DNA of 64,000 nucleotides, taken from positions 186,001-250,000 of the forward strand of contig NZ_JAIWJA010000003.1 of assembly GCF_020515695.1 (NCBI RefSeq), in the 5' to 3' direction. The notes beneath the pieces were generated by a model, which saw only the letters and a list, made by a program, of their open reading frames with translations, did not search any database and was not told the DNA's origin. The translations under genes and the position numbers were made by a program. Shown one piece after another: positions 52,982-63,498 of this stretch. Every line of letters starts with the position of its first letter. Position 1 is the first letter of the stretch. This DNA comes from Pseudomonas sp. MWU16-30317 (GTDB lineage Bacteria > Pseudomonadota > Gammaproteobacteria > Pseudomonadales > Pseudomonadaceae).

Positions 52982-54274
52982 ATGAATTCCGTGCCTTCGA
53001 GTGTCGCGCAGCCCTCGCGACCGCTGACCCGCAATGATTACAAGACGCTGTCGTTGTCCGCACTGGGCGGTGCGCTCGAGTTTTACGACTTCATCATCTT
53101 CGTGTTTTTCGCCGCAGTCGTCGGCCAGCTGTTTTTCCCGGCCGACATGCCGGATTGGCTGCGCCTGATGCAGACCTTCGGGATCTTCGCTGCCGGCTAC
53201 CTGGCGCGGCCGCTAGGCGGCATCGTCATGGCGCACTTCGGCGACCTGCTGGGGCGCAAGAAGATGTTCACCCTGAGCATCTTCATGATGGCTGTGCCGA
53301 CGCTGATCATGGGCCTGCTGCCGACCTATGCGCAGATCGGTATGTGGGCACCGATCCTGCTGTTGTTGCTGCGCGTGATCCAGGGCGCGGCCATTGGTGG
53401 TGAAGTGCCGGGCGCCTGGGTGTTCGTGTCCGAGCACGTGCCGGCGCGCAACATCGGCTATGCCTGCGGCACGCTGACCTGCGGCCTGACCTCGGGGATT
53501 CTGCTGGGCTCGCTGGTGGCCACGGCCATCAACACGATCTACCTGCCTACCGAAGTGATCGATTTCGCCTGGCGTATCCCGTTCCTGCTGGGCGGCGTAT
53601 TCGGCCTGGCGTCGGTGTACCTGCGCCGGTGGCTGCATGAAACGCCGGTGTTCGCCGAGCTGCAGCAGCGCAAGGCGCTGGCGGCAGAGGTTCCGCTCAA
53701 AGCGGTATTGCGCGATCACCGGGGGGCGGTGGTGGTATCGATGCTGCTGACCTGGTTGCTGTCCGCAGGCATCATCGTGGTCATTCTGATGACCCCCACC
53801 GTGTTCCTGCAGAAGATGCTGGGGTTCACGCCCAGCCTGGCGCTGCAAGCCAATAGCGTCGCAATCGTGTTCCTGAGCATCGGTTGCATCGCCGCCGGCG
53901 CCCTGGCGGACCGTGTCGGTGCGGGCAAGGTCTTCACCGTGGGCAGCCTGGCCCTGGGCGTGTCGTCGTGGGTCATGTATCACAGCCTGCAGTCGCACCC
54001 GGACTGGCTGTTCCCGCTGTATGGCCTCACTGGCCTGCTGGTCGGCGTGATCGGTGCGGTGCCTTACGTGATGGTCAAGGCTTTCCCGCCGGTGGTTCGT
54101 TTCACCGGGTTGTCGTTTTCCTACAACCTGGCGTACGCGATCTTCGGCGGCCTGACGCCGATGGTGGTGACCTGGCTGCTCAAGGACTACCCCATGGCAT
54201 TGGCGTATTACGTGGCGGGTATCTGCGTGATCGGCTTTTGCGTTGGTCTGTACCTGTTGGCCAAAAAGCGCTGA
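52982..54274 (+). CDS. MFS metabolite:proton symporter (ProP/ShiA/KgtP-like)
   Basis: A 430-residue transporter with 12 predicted membrane helices. Seen: LGGALEFYDFIIFVFFAAVVGQLFFP (the D-x-Y-D-F helix 1 of this subfamily), ARPLGGIVMAHFGDLLGRKKMFTLSIFMMAVPTLIMGLLP with the MFS G-x-L-x-D-R-x-G-R-K-like loop, and LLLLLRVIQGAAIGGEVPGAWVFVSEHVP. Related members carry dicarboxylates, betaine or shikimate; the substrate here is not readable. A long palindrome (54311-54352) follows, then pstS. Confidence 0.85.
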   Translation: MNSVPSSVAQPSRPLTRNDYKTLSLSALGGALEFYDFIIFVFFAAVVGQLFFPADMPDWLRLMQTFGIFAAGYLARPLGGIVMAHFGDLLGRKKMFTLSIFMMAVPTLIMGLLPTYAQIGMWAPILLLLLRVIQGAAIGGEVPGAWVFVSEHVPARNIGYACGTLTCGLTSGILLGSLVATAINTIYLPTEVIDFAWRIPFLLGGVFGLASVYLRRWLHETPVFAELQQRKALAAEVPLKAVLRDHRGAVVVSMLLTWLLSAGIIVVILMTPTVFLQKMLGFTPSLALQANSVAIVFLSIGCIAAGALADRVGAGKVFTVGSLALGVSSWVMYHSLQSHPDWLFPLYGLTGLLVGVIGAVPYVMVKAFPPVVRFTGLSFSYNLAYAIFGGLTPMVVTWLLKDYPMALAYYVAGICVIGFCVGLYLLAKKR

Positions 54275-54310
54275 TAACGCTGTCAGGCAGATGTACACCT
54301 GACCTTGTTC

Positions 54311-54352
54311 GAGTAGGCGCTGCCCGCGAAGCTTCGTGGGCAGCGCCTACTC
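54311..54352. repeat. 42-bp near-perfect palindrome between the MFS gene and pstS
   Basis: GAGTAGGCGCTGCCC (54311-54325) and GGGCAGCGCCTACTC (54338-54352) are perfect reverse complements. The middle CGAAGCTTCG is itself palindromic, so only one G/T pair breaks symmetry over 42 bp. No T tract follows. It looks like a REP-family derivative with its loop closed. Confidence 0.8.
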
Positions 54353-54379
54353 CCACAGGAGGTAGGGTGGTTTTCGGTA

Positions 54380-54408
54380 TCGTCATCTGTCTGTCACATT
54401 ACTTTCAT
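54380..54408 (+). promoter_or_regulatory. Pho box upstream of pstS
   Basis: Heptamers at 11-bp spacing: TCGTCAT (54380), CTGTCAC (54391) and CTTTCAT (54402), the last two a near-consensus PhoB box. It lies 35 nt before the pstS ATG. Confidence 0.8.
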
Positions 54409-54443
54409 ACAGTGCCCCCGTCCTTTTCTGTCAGGAGCACGGC

Positions 54444-55406
54444 ATGACTCTCACGCGACTGCTGGCAGCCTTCACGTTGGTCTTCGCCACGGCCAATGCC
54501 ATGGCCGCAGTAGACCCGAGCATCCCCGCCTATGTGAAGACCACCGGCGTCTCCGGCAATCTCTCCAGCGTCGGCTCCGATACTCTCGCCAACCTCATGA
54601 CCCTGTGGGCCGAGGCGTATAAACGGCAGTACCCCAACGTCAATATCCAGATCCAGGCCGCAGGCTCCTCTACCGCGCCACCGGCCTTGACCGAAGGCAC
54701 TGCAACCATCGGCCCCATGAGCCGGCGCATGAAGGACATCGAACTGCAAGCGTTCGAGCAAAAGTACGGCTATAAGCCCACGGCCATCCCAGTGGCAGTC
54801 GATGCGCTGGCGGTGTTCGTGCACAAGGACAATCCCATCGACGGCCTGACCCTGCAACAGCTCGACGCGATCTTCTCCGTCACCCGCCTGTGCGGTGCCA
54901 GGGCCGATGCCAAGACCTGGGGCGAACTGGGCGTCAGCGGCGATCTGGCCAGCAAACCGGTGCAGCTGTTCGGGCGCAACTCGGTGTCTGGCACCTACGG
55001 TTTTTTCAAGGAAGAAGCCCTGTGCAAGGGCGACTTCAAGGCCAACGTCAACGAACAGCCCGGCTCAGCCTCGGTGGTGCAGGCCATCAGCAACTCCCTC
55101 AACGGCATCGGCTATTCCGGCATCGGCTACCAGACCGCCAGCGTGAAAATGGTGCCCCTGGCGAGAAAGGCCGGCGAACCCTTTGTCGAAGACAACGAAA
55201 CCAACGCCCTCAATGGCACCTACCCGCTGGCGCGCTACCTCTATGTGTATGTGAACAAGGCGCCGAACAAGCCGCTGGCGCCCCTGGAAGCCGAGTTCGT
55301 CAAACTGGTACTGTCGCAGACGGGTCAGACGGTGGTGGTCAAAGATGGCTATATTCCGCTGCCCGCCAAAGTGGTGACCAAGGCGTTGACCGACCTGGGC
55401 CTTTAG
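54444..55406 (+). CDS. pstS: Phosphate ABC transporter substrate-binding protein
   Basis: A 320-residue periplasmic phosphate-binding protein. Seen: signal peptide ([16 protein letters not shown]), [55 protein letters not shown] (phosphate-binding S-D and GSSTAP loops), [18 protein letters not shown] and [10 protein letters not shown]. It matches the PstS type found in pseudomonads. AGGAGC precedes the ATG. It is preceded by a Pho box and followed by a separate Pho box before pstC. Confidence 0.94.
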   Translation: MTLTRLLAAFTLVFATANAMAAVDPSIPAYVKTTGVSGNLSSVGSDTLANLMTLWAEAYKRQYPNVNIQIQAAGSSTAPPALTEGTATIGPMSRRMKDIELQAFEQKYGYKPTAIPVAVDALAVFVHKDNPIDGLTLQQLDAIFSVTRLCGARADAKTWGELGVSGDLASKPVQLFGRNSVSGTYGFFKEEALCKGDFKANVNEQPGSASVVQAISNSLNGIGYSGIGYQTASVKMVPLARKAGEPFVEDNETNALNGTYPLARYLYVYVNKAPNKPLAPLEAEFVKLVLSQTGQTVVVKDGYIPLPAKVVTKALTDLGL

Positions 55407-55438
55407 CGCGAGCTCGGCAAGGCCAGGCTGTCTTCGTG

Positions 55439-55467
55439 CTGTCACATTTCAGTAACTTTAACGTCAT
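55439..55467 (+). promoter_or_regulatory. Second Pho box, upstream of pstC
   Basis: CTGTCAC (55439), CAGTAAC (55450) and ACGTCAT (55461) are spaced exactly 11 bp apart, with a TAAGAT just after that may be a -10. It lies 36 nt before the pstC start. Confidence 0.75.
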
Positions 55468-55503
55468 AAGATGTGCGCGCATGATCCAGCCGGCCTACCC
55501 TAG

Positions 55504-57780
55504 ATGAAATTGACCCCTCCCAAGCTGGACGAAGCCCCAGCGCGCATCGATTTCAACACGCCGCAGCTCAAGCGCAAGCGTCGGTTGCGCGCGCTGAACG
55601 ACCGGCTGACCCGCTGGTACGTGAGCATCGGTGGCCTGGCCGTGCTGGCGGCCATTACGCTGATCTTCTTCTATCTGGCCTACGTGGTGCTGCCGCTGTT
55701 CAAGGGCGCCGAATTGCAGGCCAGAGCGCCGCTCAGCCCGGCCTGGCTGCAAGATGCCGGCAAACCGCTGCTGATCAACCTCGAAGAGCAGAACCTGGCC
55801 GGCATGCGGGTGTCCGATCGCGGCGAGGTGGTGTTCTTCGATACCCAATCGGGCGCCGAATTGCGCCGCGTGGCGCTGCCGATCCCGGCGGGCGTCAGCA
55901 TTACCTCCCTGGGCCGCGACCAGCCCGGTGCGGCGAGGGTGGTGGTGGGACTGTCCAACGGTCAGGCGCTGGTGTTCCATCACAGCTACAAGGTCACCTA
56001 CCACGACGACATCAAGGCCGTTGAGCCGGCCATCGATTACCCCTATGGCGCCGCTGCGCTGGTGCTCGACGAGCAAGGTCGGGCGCTGGATCATGTCAGT
56101 ATCAACGCCACCGACAGCAGGCTGATCCTGGCGGCCTCGTCGGGCTCGCAGCTATTCGTGCAGTCCCTGGTCCTCGCCGACAACCCGCTCACCGGCCAGT
56201 CGTCCCAAACCCAGGCGCGCATCGAGCTGCCGAACATGCCTGAAGCGGTCAAGGCGATCTTCGTCGACCCGCGCCAGCAATGGCTGTACGTGGTCAACGG
56301 TCGCGCTCAGGTGGATGTTTTCAACCTTACCGATCGCACCCTCAATGGCCGCTACAAGCTGCTCGAAGACGCCAATGCGCAAGTAACCGCCAGCGCCCAG
56401 CTGGTGGGCGGTGTGTCGCTGATGATCGGCAGCTCCAAGGGCGGCATCGGCCAATGGTTCATGGCCAGGGACACCGACGGCGAACCGCGCCTGAGCCATA
56501 TCCGCGACTTCCAGCTGGGCAGCAGCGCGATCCTGCAGATCAACCCCGAGCAGCGGCGCAAGGGGTTTCTGGCCCGAGATGCCGCGGGAAATCTGGGGGT
56601 GTTCCACAGCACCGCGCACCGCACCCTGCTGATCGAGCCGGTGGCCGCCGACGCGGATTGGCTGGCATTGTCGCCGCGCGCCAATCAGGTGATGATCGAG
56701 GCCGGGCACCGTTTGCGGCCGATGAGCCTCGACAACCCGCACCCGGAAGTGTCGTGGAGCGCTTTGTGGGACAAGGTCTGGTACGAGCACTACGACGCGC
56801 CCGAGTACGTCTGGCAGTCAACCGCCGCCAACAGTGATTTCGAGCCCAAGCTGAGCCTCGCGCCGCTGGCGTTCGGCACCCTCAAGGCGGCGTTCTACGC
56901 CATGCTCATGGCGGCGCCGCTGGCCATTGCCGCGGCCATCTACACCGCGTACTTCATGGCGCCGAGCCTGCGCCGCAAGGTCAAACCGGTCATCGAACTG
57001 ATGGAGGCCATGCCCACGGTGATCCTCGGCTTTTTTGCCGGGTTGTTTCTGGCGCCCTATCTGGAAGGCCATCTCCCCGGTATTTTCAGTGTTTTCCTGC
57101 TCACCCCTCTCGGCATCCTGCTGGCCGGCTTTGCCTGGTCGGCGCTGCCGGCCTCCTTGCGTTTGCGGGTACCGGCGGGCTGGGAGGCGGCCATCCTCAT
57201 ACCGGTGATCCTGGCGGTGGCCTGGTTCGCGCTGTTCATGAGCCCGTACCTCGAGGCCTGGCTGTTCGCTGGCGACATGCGTCAGTGGATCACCGCCGAC
57301 CTGGGCCTGAGCTTCGATCAGCGCAATGCTTTGGTGGTAGGGATCGCCATGGGCTTTGCGGTCATCCCGACGATCTACTCGATTGCCGAAGACGCGGTGT
57401 TCAGCGTGCCGCGCAGCCTGACCGAAGGCTCGCTGGCGCTGGGCGCAACGCCTTGGCAGACCCTCACCCGCGTGGTGATCCTCACCGCCAGCCCGGGGAT
57501 TTTCTCGGCCTTGATGATCGGCCTGGGCCGTGCGGTAGGCGAGACCATGATCGTGCTGATGGCTACCGGCAACACCCCGATCATGCAGATGAACCTGTTC
57601 GAAGGCATGCGCACCCTGGCGGCGAACGTCGCCGTCGAGATGCCTGAATCTGAAGTGGGCGGCAGTCACTACCGCGTGCTGTTCCTCGCTGCCCTGGTGC
57701 TGCTGGTGTTTACCTTCGTGATGAATACCCTGGCCGAGCTGATTCGCCAGCGTCTTCGCAAGCAATACTCGTCCCTTTAA
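55504..57780 (+). CDS. pstC: Phosphate ABC transporter permease PstC, extended
   Basis: A 758-residue permease, over twice the E. coli length (319). Seen: N-terminal membrane helix (about 37-62), a large soluble region (about 65-450) with repeated beta-propeller-like strands (NGQALVFHHSYK, LYVVNGRAQVDVFNL, GGIGQWFMARD, LGVFHSTAH), then the BPD permease domain (about 455-750) with the EAA-type loop [44 protein letters not shown]. It acts with PstA and PstB in phosphate import. The extension probably faces the periplasm. 15 nt before pstA. Confidence 0.92.
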   Translation: MKLTPPKLDEAPARIDFNTPQLKRKRRLRALNDRLTRWYVSIGGLAVLAAITLIFFYLAYVVLPLFKGAELQARAPLSPAWLQDAGKPLLINLEEQNLAGMRVSDRGEVVFFDTQSGAELRRVALPIPAGVSITSLGRDQPGAARVVVGLSNGQALVFHHSYKVTYHDDIKAVEPAIDYPYGAAALVLDEQGRALDHVSINATDSRLILAASSGSQLFVQSLVLADNPLTGQSSQTQARIELPNMPEAVKAIFVDPRQQWLYVVNGRAQVDVFNLTDRTLNGRYKLLEDANAQVTASAQLVGGVSLMIGSSKGGIGQWFMARDTDGEPRLSHIRDFQLGSSAILQINPEQRRKGFLARDAAGNLGVFHSTAHRTLLIEPVAADADWLALSPRANQVMIEAGHRLRPMSLDNPHPEVSWSALWDKVWYEHYDAPEYVWQSTAANSDFEPKLSLAPLAFGTLKAAFYAMLMAAPLAIAAAIYTAYFMAPSLRRKVKPVIELMEAMPTVILGFFAGLFLAPYLEGHLPGIFSVFLLTPLGILLAGFAWSALPASLRLRVPAGWEAAILIPVILAVAWFALFMSPYLEAWLFAGDMRQWITADLGLSFDQRNALVVGIAMGFAVIPTIYSIAEDAVFSVPRSLTEGSLALGATPWQTLTRVVILTASPGIFSALMIGLGRAVGETMIVLMATGNTPIMQMNLFEGMRTLAANVAVEMPESEVGGSHYRVLFLAALVLLVFTFVMNTLAELIRQRLRKQYSSL

Positions 57781-57795
57781 GGAAGGCCGACATCC

Positions 57796-59466
57796 GTGAA
57801 AAGGGATTCCCTCAAGACTTGGTTCAACAGCGGCGCGCCGGGGGTATGGCTGAGCGCGGGTGCGGTGTCGATCGCCGTGATCATGACTCTCGGCTTGCTG
57901 GCCATCCTGGCCGTGCGCGGACTGGGGCTGTTCTGGCCGGCCGATCTGGTGCAGGCCAGCTATCAGGTGCCGGGGCAACCGCCGCACGTCATCCTCGGCG
58001 AAGTAGTGCAGCAGGAGTCGGTACCCCGCGAGCGTCTCAAAAGCGCCGGTCAGCCGGTCAATGCCGCAGGCAGCGAATACATGACCCGCACCCTGATCAA
58101 GCTCGGCAATCGCGACCTCAATGGCGCCGATTTCACCTGGGTGGTGGGCGACTGGCTGCACGAACAGCAACGGCCGGCGCAGGCGATGACTCTGGAGCGC
58201 CGCGAGTGGGGCAACTTCTACGGTTATCTGGTCAACGTCAAGGAAGGCGCTCAAGTGGTGGCCGAAGGCGAAGCGGCCTGGACGCCTTTGCAAGAGCGCC
58301 TGCAACGGGTCACCGGGCTGGCCGAACAGTTGCAACAGCTCGAGAAGCAGGACATCGGCGCCATCAATCACGGCCTTGAACGCCTGCGCCTGCAGGCACG
58401 CAAGCTGCAATTACAAGGCAAGCTCGACGCGCAGGCGCAAGCCGACATCGATGCCGAGCGGGCCGAGTTCAACGCTCGCTATCAGGACGTCGAAACGCGG
58501 CTGGCTGACCTGCATCAGGCAGTCGATCGGGACAGCCTCAGCGTTCGCGACGTCAATGGCAGAGTCATCGAGATCGCCCTCGGCCAGGTCGTGCATGCCT
58601 ATCAGCCCAATGCCATGGGCACCGTCGCCAAGCTGGGGTTCTATTTCCAGAAACTGTGGGAATTCCTCAGCACCGACCCCCGCGAAGCCAATACCGAGGG
58701 CGGGGTGTTCCCGGCCATTTTCGGTACGGTGATGATGACCCTGATCATGGCTGTCATCGTCACGCCGTTCGGCGTGCTGGCGGCCGTCTATCTGCGTGAA
58801 TATGCGCGCCAGGGGCCGATGACGCGGCTGATCCGCATCGCCGTGAACAACCTGGCCGGGGTGCCGGCTATCGTCTATGGGGTGTTCGGCCTGGGTTTTT
58901 TCGTCTATGTGCTGGGTGGTTCATTGGATCGGTTGTTCTTCGCTGAAGCGCTGCCGGCGCCGACGCTGGGGACGCCGGGGTTGCTATGGGCCTCCTTGAC
59001 CCTGGCGTTGCTGGCGGTGCCGGTCGTCATCGTCGCCACCGAGGAGGGCCTGGCGCGTATCCCGCGCAGCCTGCGTGAAGGCTCGCTGGCGCTGGGCGCG
59101 ACCAAGGCCGAGACGTTGTGGAAGATCGTCCTGCCCATGGCCAGCCCGGCGATGATGACCGGCATGATCCTCGCGGTCGCCCGTGCTGCGGGCGAAGTGG
59201 CGCCGCTGATGCTGGTGGGCGTGGTCAAGCTGGCGCCTTCGTTGCCGGTGGATGGCAACTATCCGTATCTGCATCTGGATCAGAAGATCATGCACCTGGG
59301 CTTTCATATCTACGACGTCGGCTTCCAGAGCCCCAATGTCGAGGCCGCGCGACCGCTGGTGTACGCCACGGCGCTGTTGCTGGTGCTGGTGATCGGTCTG
59401 TTGAACCTGGCGGCGGTGGCGCTGCGTAATAATTTGCGCGAGAAGTACAAGGCGTTGGATGTATGA
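57796..59466 (+). CDS. pstA: Phosphate ABC transporter permease PstA, extended
   Basis: A 556-residue permease, longer than E. coli PstA (296). Seen: membrane helix (about 18-45), a periplasmic insertion (about 45-275) containing a coiled coil (about 155-245; [33 protein letters not shown]), then the permease domain (about 295-550) with [44 protein letters not shown]. The start is GTG at 57796 after GGAAGG. It pairs with PstC in the transport channel. Confidence 0.92.
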   Translation: MKRDSLKTWFNSGAPGVWLSAGAVSIAVIMTLGLLAILAVRGLGLFWPADLVQASYQVPGQPPHVILGEVVQQESVPRERLKSAGQPVNAAGSEYMTRTLIKLGNRDLNGADFTWVVGDWLHEQQRPAQAMTLERREWGNFYGYLVNVKEGAQVVAEGEAAWTPLQERLQRVTGLAEQLQQLEKQDIGAINHGLERLRLQARKLQLQGKLDAQAQADIDAERAEFNARYQDVETRLADLHQAVDRDSLSVRDVNGRVIEIALGQVVHAYQPNAMGTVAKLGFYFQKLWEFLSTDPREANTEGGVFPAIFGTVMMTLIMAVIVTPFGVLAAVYLREYARQGPMTRLIRIAVNNLAGVPAIVYGVFGLGFFVYVLGGSLDRLFFAEALPAPTLGTPGLLWASLTLALLAVPVVIVATEEGLARIPRSLREGSLALGATKAETLWKIVLPMASPAMMTGMILAVARAAGEVAPLMLVGVVKLAPSLPVDGNYPYLHLDQKIMHLGFHIYDVGFQSPNVEAARPLVYATALLLVLVIGLLNLAAVALRNNLREKYKALDV

Positions 59467-59487
59467 GCATTTTTCGCACGCCGCACT

Positions 59488-59576
59488 GGCCCCTTCGCGG
59501 GCAAGCCTTGCTCCCACAAGGCAAGCAGTACTGGAGTCGTACACCTGTAGGAGCAAGGCTAGCCCGCGAAGAGGCC
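59488..59576. repeat. REPIN between pstA and pstB
   Basis: Arms GGCCCCTTCGCGGGCAAGCC and GGCTAGCCCGCGAAGAGGCC, with TTGCTCCCACA / TGTAGGAGCAA inside. It sits inside the pst operon, the only REPIN here splitting an obvious transcription unit. Confidence 0.85.
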
Positions 59577-59638
59577 GGTACAGCTTGCCCAAAGCTCCAG
59601 AATCTCCCACAAGATACGAGCCCACAGGGGTCTTTCTG

Positions 59639-60472
<834 letters not shown>

Positions 60473-60540
60473 GGCCTCGACAGGCCAAAAAAGCTCAGGC
60501 GGCGTTGCCGCTTTTATCGGTTGCTCCAGGGATTTTCGAC

Positions 60541-61299
60541 ATGATCAATAAAGACAGCCTTGCCCATCACATCTCCCAGCAGTTCAACGCCGAATTGGAA
60601 GAGGTGCGCAGCCATCTTCTGGCAATGGGCGGGCTGGTGGAGAAGCAGGTCAACGACGCAGTCACCGCGCTGATCGAGGCCGACTCCGGCCTGGCTCAGC
60701 AAGTGCGCGACGTTGACGACGAAATCAACCAGATGGAACGCAATATCGACGAAGAATGCTTGCGCATTCTCGCCCGTCGCCAGCCGGCAGCGTCCGATCT
60801 GCGGTTGATCATCAGCATTTCCAAGTCGGTCATCGACCTGGAGCGTATCGGCGACGAATCCACCAAGATCGCTCGCCGCGCCATCCAGTTGTGCGAAGAA
60901 GGCGAGTCGCCACGGGGTTACGTCGAGGTTCGCCACATCGGTGACCAGGTGCGCTCCATGGTCCGCGACGCGCTGGATGCCTTCGCCCGCTTTGACGCCG
61001 ACCTGGCGTTGTCGGTAGCCCAGTACGACAAGACCATCGACCGTGAGTACAAGACCGCGTTGCGCGAACTGGTCACCTACATGATGGAAGACCCACGCTC
61101 GATCTCCCGCGTGCTCAACGTGATCTGGGTGCTGCGTTCGCTGGAGCGCATCGGCGACCATGCGCGCAACATCTCCGAACTGGTGATTTACCTGGTGCGC
61201 GGCACTGACGTTCGTCACCTGGGCCTGGAGCGCATGAAGCAGGAAGTGCAGAGGGATAGCGAACGGGCTAATGTTTCGGCGCGCGCTGACGATAAATAA
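60541..61299 (+). CDS. phoU: Phosphate-specific transport system accessory protein PhoU
   Basis: A 252-residue two-bundle PhoU that dampens PhoR signalling when phosphate is ample. Seen: HISQQFNAELEEVRSHLLAMGGLVEKQVNDAV and the two E/D-x-x-x-D metal motifs, DLERIGDESTKIARRA and SLERIGDHARNISELV. Length is a little above E. coli PhoU (241). AGGGA precedes the ATG. Last gene of the phosphate operon, followed by an intrinsic terminator. Confidence 0.95.
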   Translation: MINKDSLAHHISQQFNAELEEVRSHLLAMGGLVEKQVNDAVTALIEADSGLAQQVRDVDDEINQMERNIDEECLRILARRQPAASDLRLIISISKSVIDLERIGDESTKIARRAIQLCEEGESPRGYVEVRHIGDQVRSMVRDALDAFARFDADLALSVAQYDKTIDREYKTALRELVTYMMEDPRSISRVLNVIWVLRSLERIGDHARNISELVIYLVRGTDVRHLGLERMKQEVQRDSERANVSARADDK

Positions 61300-61316
61300 G
61301 ATTGCCCCCGTGTATC

Positions 61317-61350
61317 AACGCCCGGCCTAGGTCGGGCGTTTGCGTTTTCG
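61317..61350 (+). terminator. Intrinsic terminator after phoU
   Basis: AACGCCCG / CGGGCGTT around GCCTAGGT, followed by TGCGTTTTCG. Weak T tract but a clear stem 17 nt after phoU. Confidence 0.75.
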
Positions 61351-61493
61351 AGTGGGCACAATTTTATTGCAGGCACCCGTGAACGCGTCACCATCAATGA
61401 CGGCCCCGGCGTGACGCATCTATGTCGCAAGTAAAAAGCGGCGAATGGCCAGTAGTTAGCGCTATGCTTGCCGGGATTTCAGAGGAGTGGTTG

Positions 61494-62393
61494 ATGGCTA
61501 AGGTCAATGTGTTGGTTGTGGATGACGCGCCGTTTATCCGCGACCTGGTAAAAAAATGCCTGCGTAACAGCTTTCCGGGTGTCGCGACCGAAGATGCAGT
61601 CAATGGCCGCAAGGCTCAGGCATTGCTGATGCGCGAGTCGTTCGACCTGATCCTGTGCGACTGGGAAATGCCGGAGATGTCCGGGCTGGAGCTGCTCGCC
61701 TGGGTCCGCACCCAGGAGCAGTACAAGACCACTCCGTTCATCATGGTCACCAGCCGCGGCGACAAGGAAAACGTCGTGCAGGCCATTCAGGCTGGCGTTT
61801 CCGACTTTGTCGGCAAGCCGTTCACCAACGAGCAGTTGCTGACCAAGGTCAAAAAGGCTCTGGCCAAGAGCGGCAAGCTCGATGCGCTGATGTCCGGCGC
61901 CTCGGCGCGCAGCAACCCGGCCTTCGCCAACGATTCGCTGAGCGCCCTGACCGGCGGCAAGCCGGCGGAAGTGACGCGCCCGGCGGCGACTTCGCCGCTG
62001 ATCAATTCGGCGCCAGCTGCACGTCCTGCCGCACCGGCTGCATCGGCGGCGCCAGCTGGCCGTGGTCAGGGGCAACTGCGCCTGGCGGCGGGCACCCAAC
62101 CTTGCGTGATCAAGGCCTTGAGCCTCAAGGAGGCGTTGCTGGTGGTCAAGCGCGGTGACGTGCTGCCGCAGGTGCTGGAAAGCGCGGTGCTCGATCTGGA
62201 GCAGGGTGACAACGCTGAAGTGGCGCGCCTCAATGGTTACCTGCATGCCATCGTCGCCCATGAGCCCAAGCCTGACAGCGAGTGGCTGCAACTGACCTTC
62301 CGCTTTGTCGACCAGGACGCCCAGAAGCTCGACTACATCTCGCGCCTGATCGCCCGTGGCTCGCAGCTCAAGCACTTTGTGCCTGGGGCCTGA
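61494..62393 (+). CDS. Response regulator with C-terminal PilZ-like domain
   Basis: A 299-residue protein: receiver domain (1-125) with VLVVDDAP, phospho-acceptor D56 in LILCDWEMPEMSG and K107 in VGKPF; a Pro/Ala-rich linker (about 165-200); and a C-terminal domain (about 205-299; VARLNGYLHAIVAHEP, EWLQLTFRFVDQDAQKLDYISRLIA) resembling PilZ in its end strands but lacking clear RxxxR and DxSxxG motifs. No kinase gene is adjacent. GAGGAG precedes the ATG. Found after phoU in other pseudomonads. Confidence 0.82.
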   Translation: MAKVNVLVVDDAPFIRDLVKKCLRNSFPGVATEDAVNGRKAQALLMRESFDLILCDWEMPEMSGLELLAWVRTQEQYKTTPFIMVTSRGDKENVVQAIQAGVSDFVGKPFTNEQLLTKVKKALAKSGKLDALMSGASARSNPAFANDSLSALTGGKPAEVTRPAATSPLINSAPAARPAAPAASAAPAGRGQGQLRLAAGTQPCVIKALSLKEALLVVKRGDVLPQVLESAVLDLEQGDNAEVARLNGYLHAIVAHEPKPDSEWLQLTFRFVDQDAQKLDYISRLIARGSQLKHFVPGA

Positions 62394-62414
62394 TATTGAT
62401 GCAGTGCTTCTGCT

Positions 62415-62491
62415 GGCCTCTACGCGAGCGGAGCTCGTTTCCACAATGGATCACCGAACCTGTGGGAGCGGGTTCTGCCCGCGAAGGCGCC
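62415..62491. repeat. REPIN (degenerate)
   Basis: Arms GGCCTCTACGCGAGCGGAGC and GAGCGGGTTCTGCCCGCGAAGGC; the left arm is worn. Confidence 0.7.
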
Positions 62492-62573
62492 GGTACATTT
62501 TGCGAATAATCCTGAGCCCTCCATCTGCTAGGCTTGGCGCTTGATTCCATGACCTGACTGACTGCTCATCGCC

Positions 62574-63476
62574 ATGCTCCAGCGCCTCACCTTGCTTTGC
62601 AGTCTCCTGCTGGCCGCCGCTCCCCTGGCCGCCGCACCGACCATCTACAAATACACCGATGCCAATGGCGTGGTGACCTACACCGACAAACCCACCCGTG
62701 GCGCGTCGGTGTTCGTGTTTCAGGACCGCATGGTCGAGCACCTCGAGCAGCAGGTGCACCTGGATGTCGATCGGCGCAGCAACAGCGCCATCTTTACCGC
62801 CCGCAACGAGCTGTTCGCCCCGGTCGAGGTCGAGTTGCGCCTAAGCGGCTTGAGCAATGCCGCCCCAGGTACGCCGCAGAGCATCCGCAAACTGATACCA
62901 GCGCGCAGCAGTGTGCGGTTGTTGGCGCTCAACGCGCAAAAGCCCGGGCAGGCGCTGCGTTATACCCAGGCTTTCAAGTACGCCCTGGGCAACCCCGGGC
63001 AGCAACCCGAGGGCTATCTGTACCCGCTGCCCTGGGTCGGCGGGCCGTTTCGCCTGAGTCAGGGGCCTGATGGCGCGTTCAGCCACACTGGGGTCAAGAG
63101 CCGTTACGCCATGGACATTGCCATGCCGGTGGGCACGCCGATCATTGCCGCGCGGGCGGGTACGGTGGTGAAGGTCGAGAACGGTCAGGCGGCAGGCGGC
63201 AGCGAGGCTTCGGGCAACTTCGTGCGGATCCTGCACGATGACGGCACCATGGGGGTGTATTTGCACTTGATGGAAGGGTCGGTGGTGGTGCGCGAGGGGC
63301 AGCAAGTCGCCGTCGGTACGTCGCTTGGGCGCTCGGGCAATACGGGTAACAGCACCGGGCCGCATCTGCATTTCGTGGTGCAGCGTAATACCGGGATGGG
63401 CTTGGAGTCGATTCCGTATCGGTTCAGTCAGCCGGTGCAGTCGCTGCCCAATTTTGCGGTGGGTGAGCGGCGCTAG
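62574..63476 (+). CDS. M23-family peptidase with N-terminal DUF4124
   Basis: A 300-residue exported protein: signal peptide (LTLLCSLLLAAAPLAAA), DUF4124 (about 22-55; IYKYTDANGVVTYTDKP), a middle region, and an M23 LytM domain (about 175-285) with the metal-binding residues in FSHTGVKSRYAMDIAMP (H-x(8)-D) and TGPHLHFVV (H-x-H). All three zinc ligand positions are present, so it may be an active peptidoglycan endopeptidase. The start ATG follows no clear ribosome site. Confidence 0.88.
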   Translation: MLQRLTLLCSLLLAAAPLAAAPTIYKYTDANGVVTYTDKPTRGASVFVFQDRMVEHLEQQVHLDVDRRSNSAIFTARNELFAPVEVELRLSGLSNAAPGTPQSIRKLIPARSSVRLLALNAQKPGQALRYTQAFKYALGNPGQQPEGYLYPLPWVGGPFRLSQGPDGAFSHTGVKSRYAMDIAMPVGTPIIAARAGTVVKVENGQAAGGSEASGNFVRILHDDGTMGVYLHLMEGSVVVREGQQVAVGTSLGRSGNTGNSTGPHLHFVVQRNTGMGLESIPYRFSQPVQSLPNFAVGERR

Positions 63477-63498
63477 CTGGATCTCTGGAAGCAGGCCC

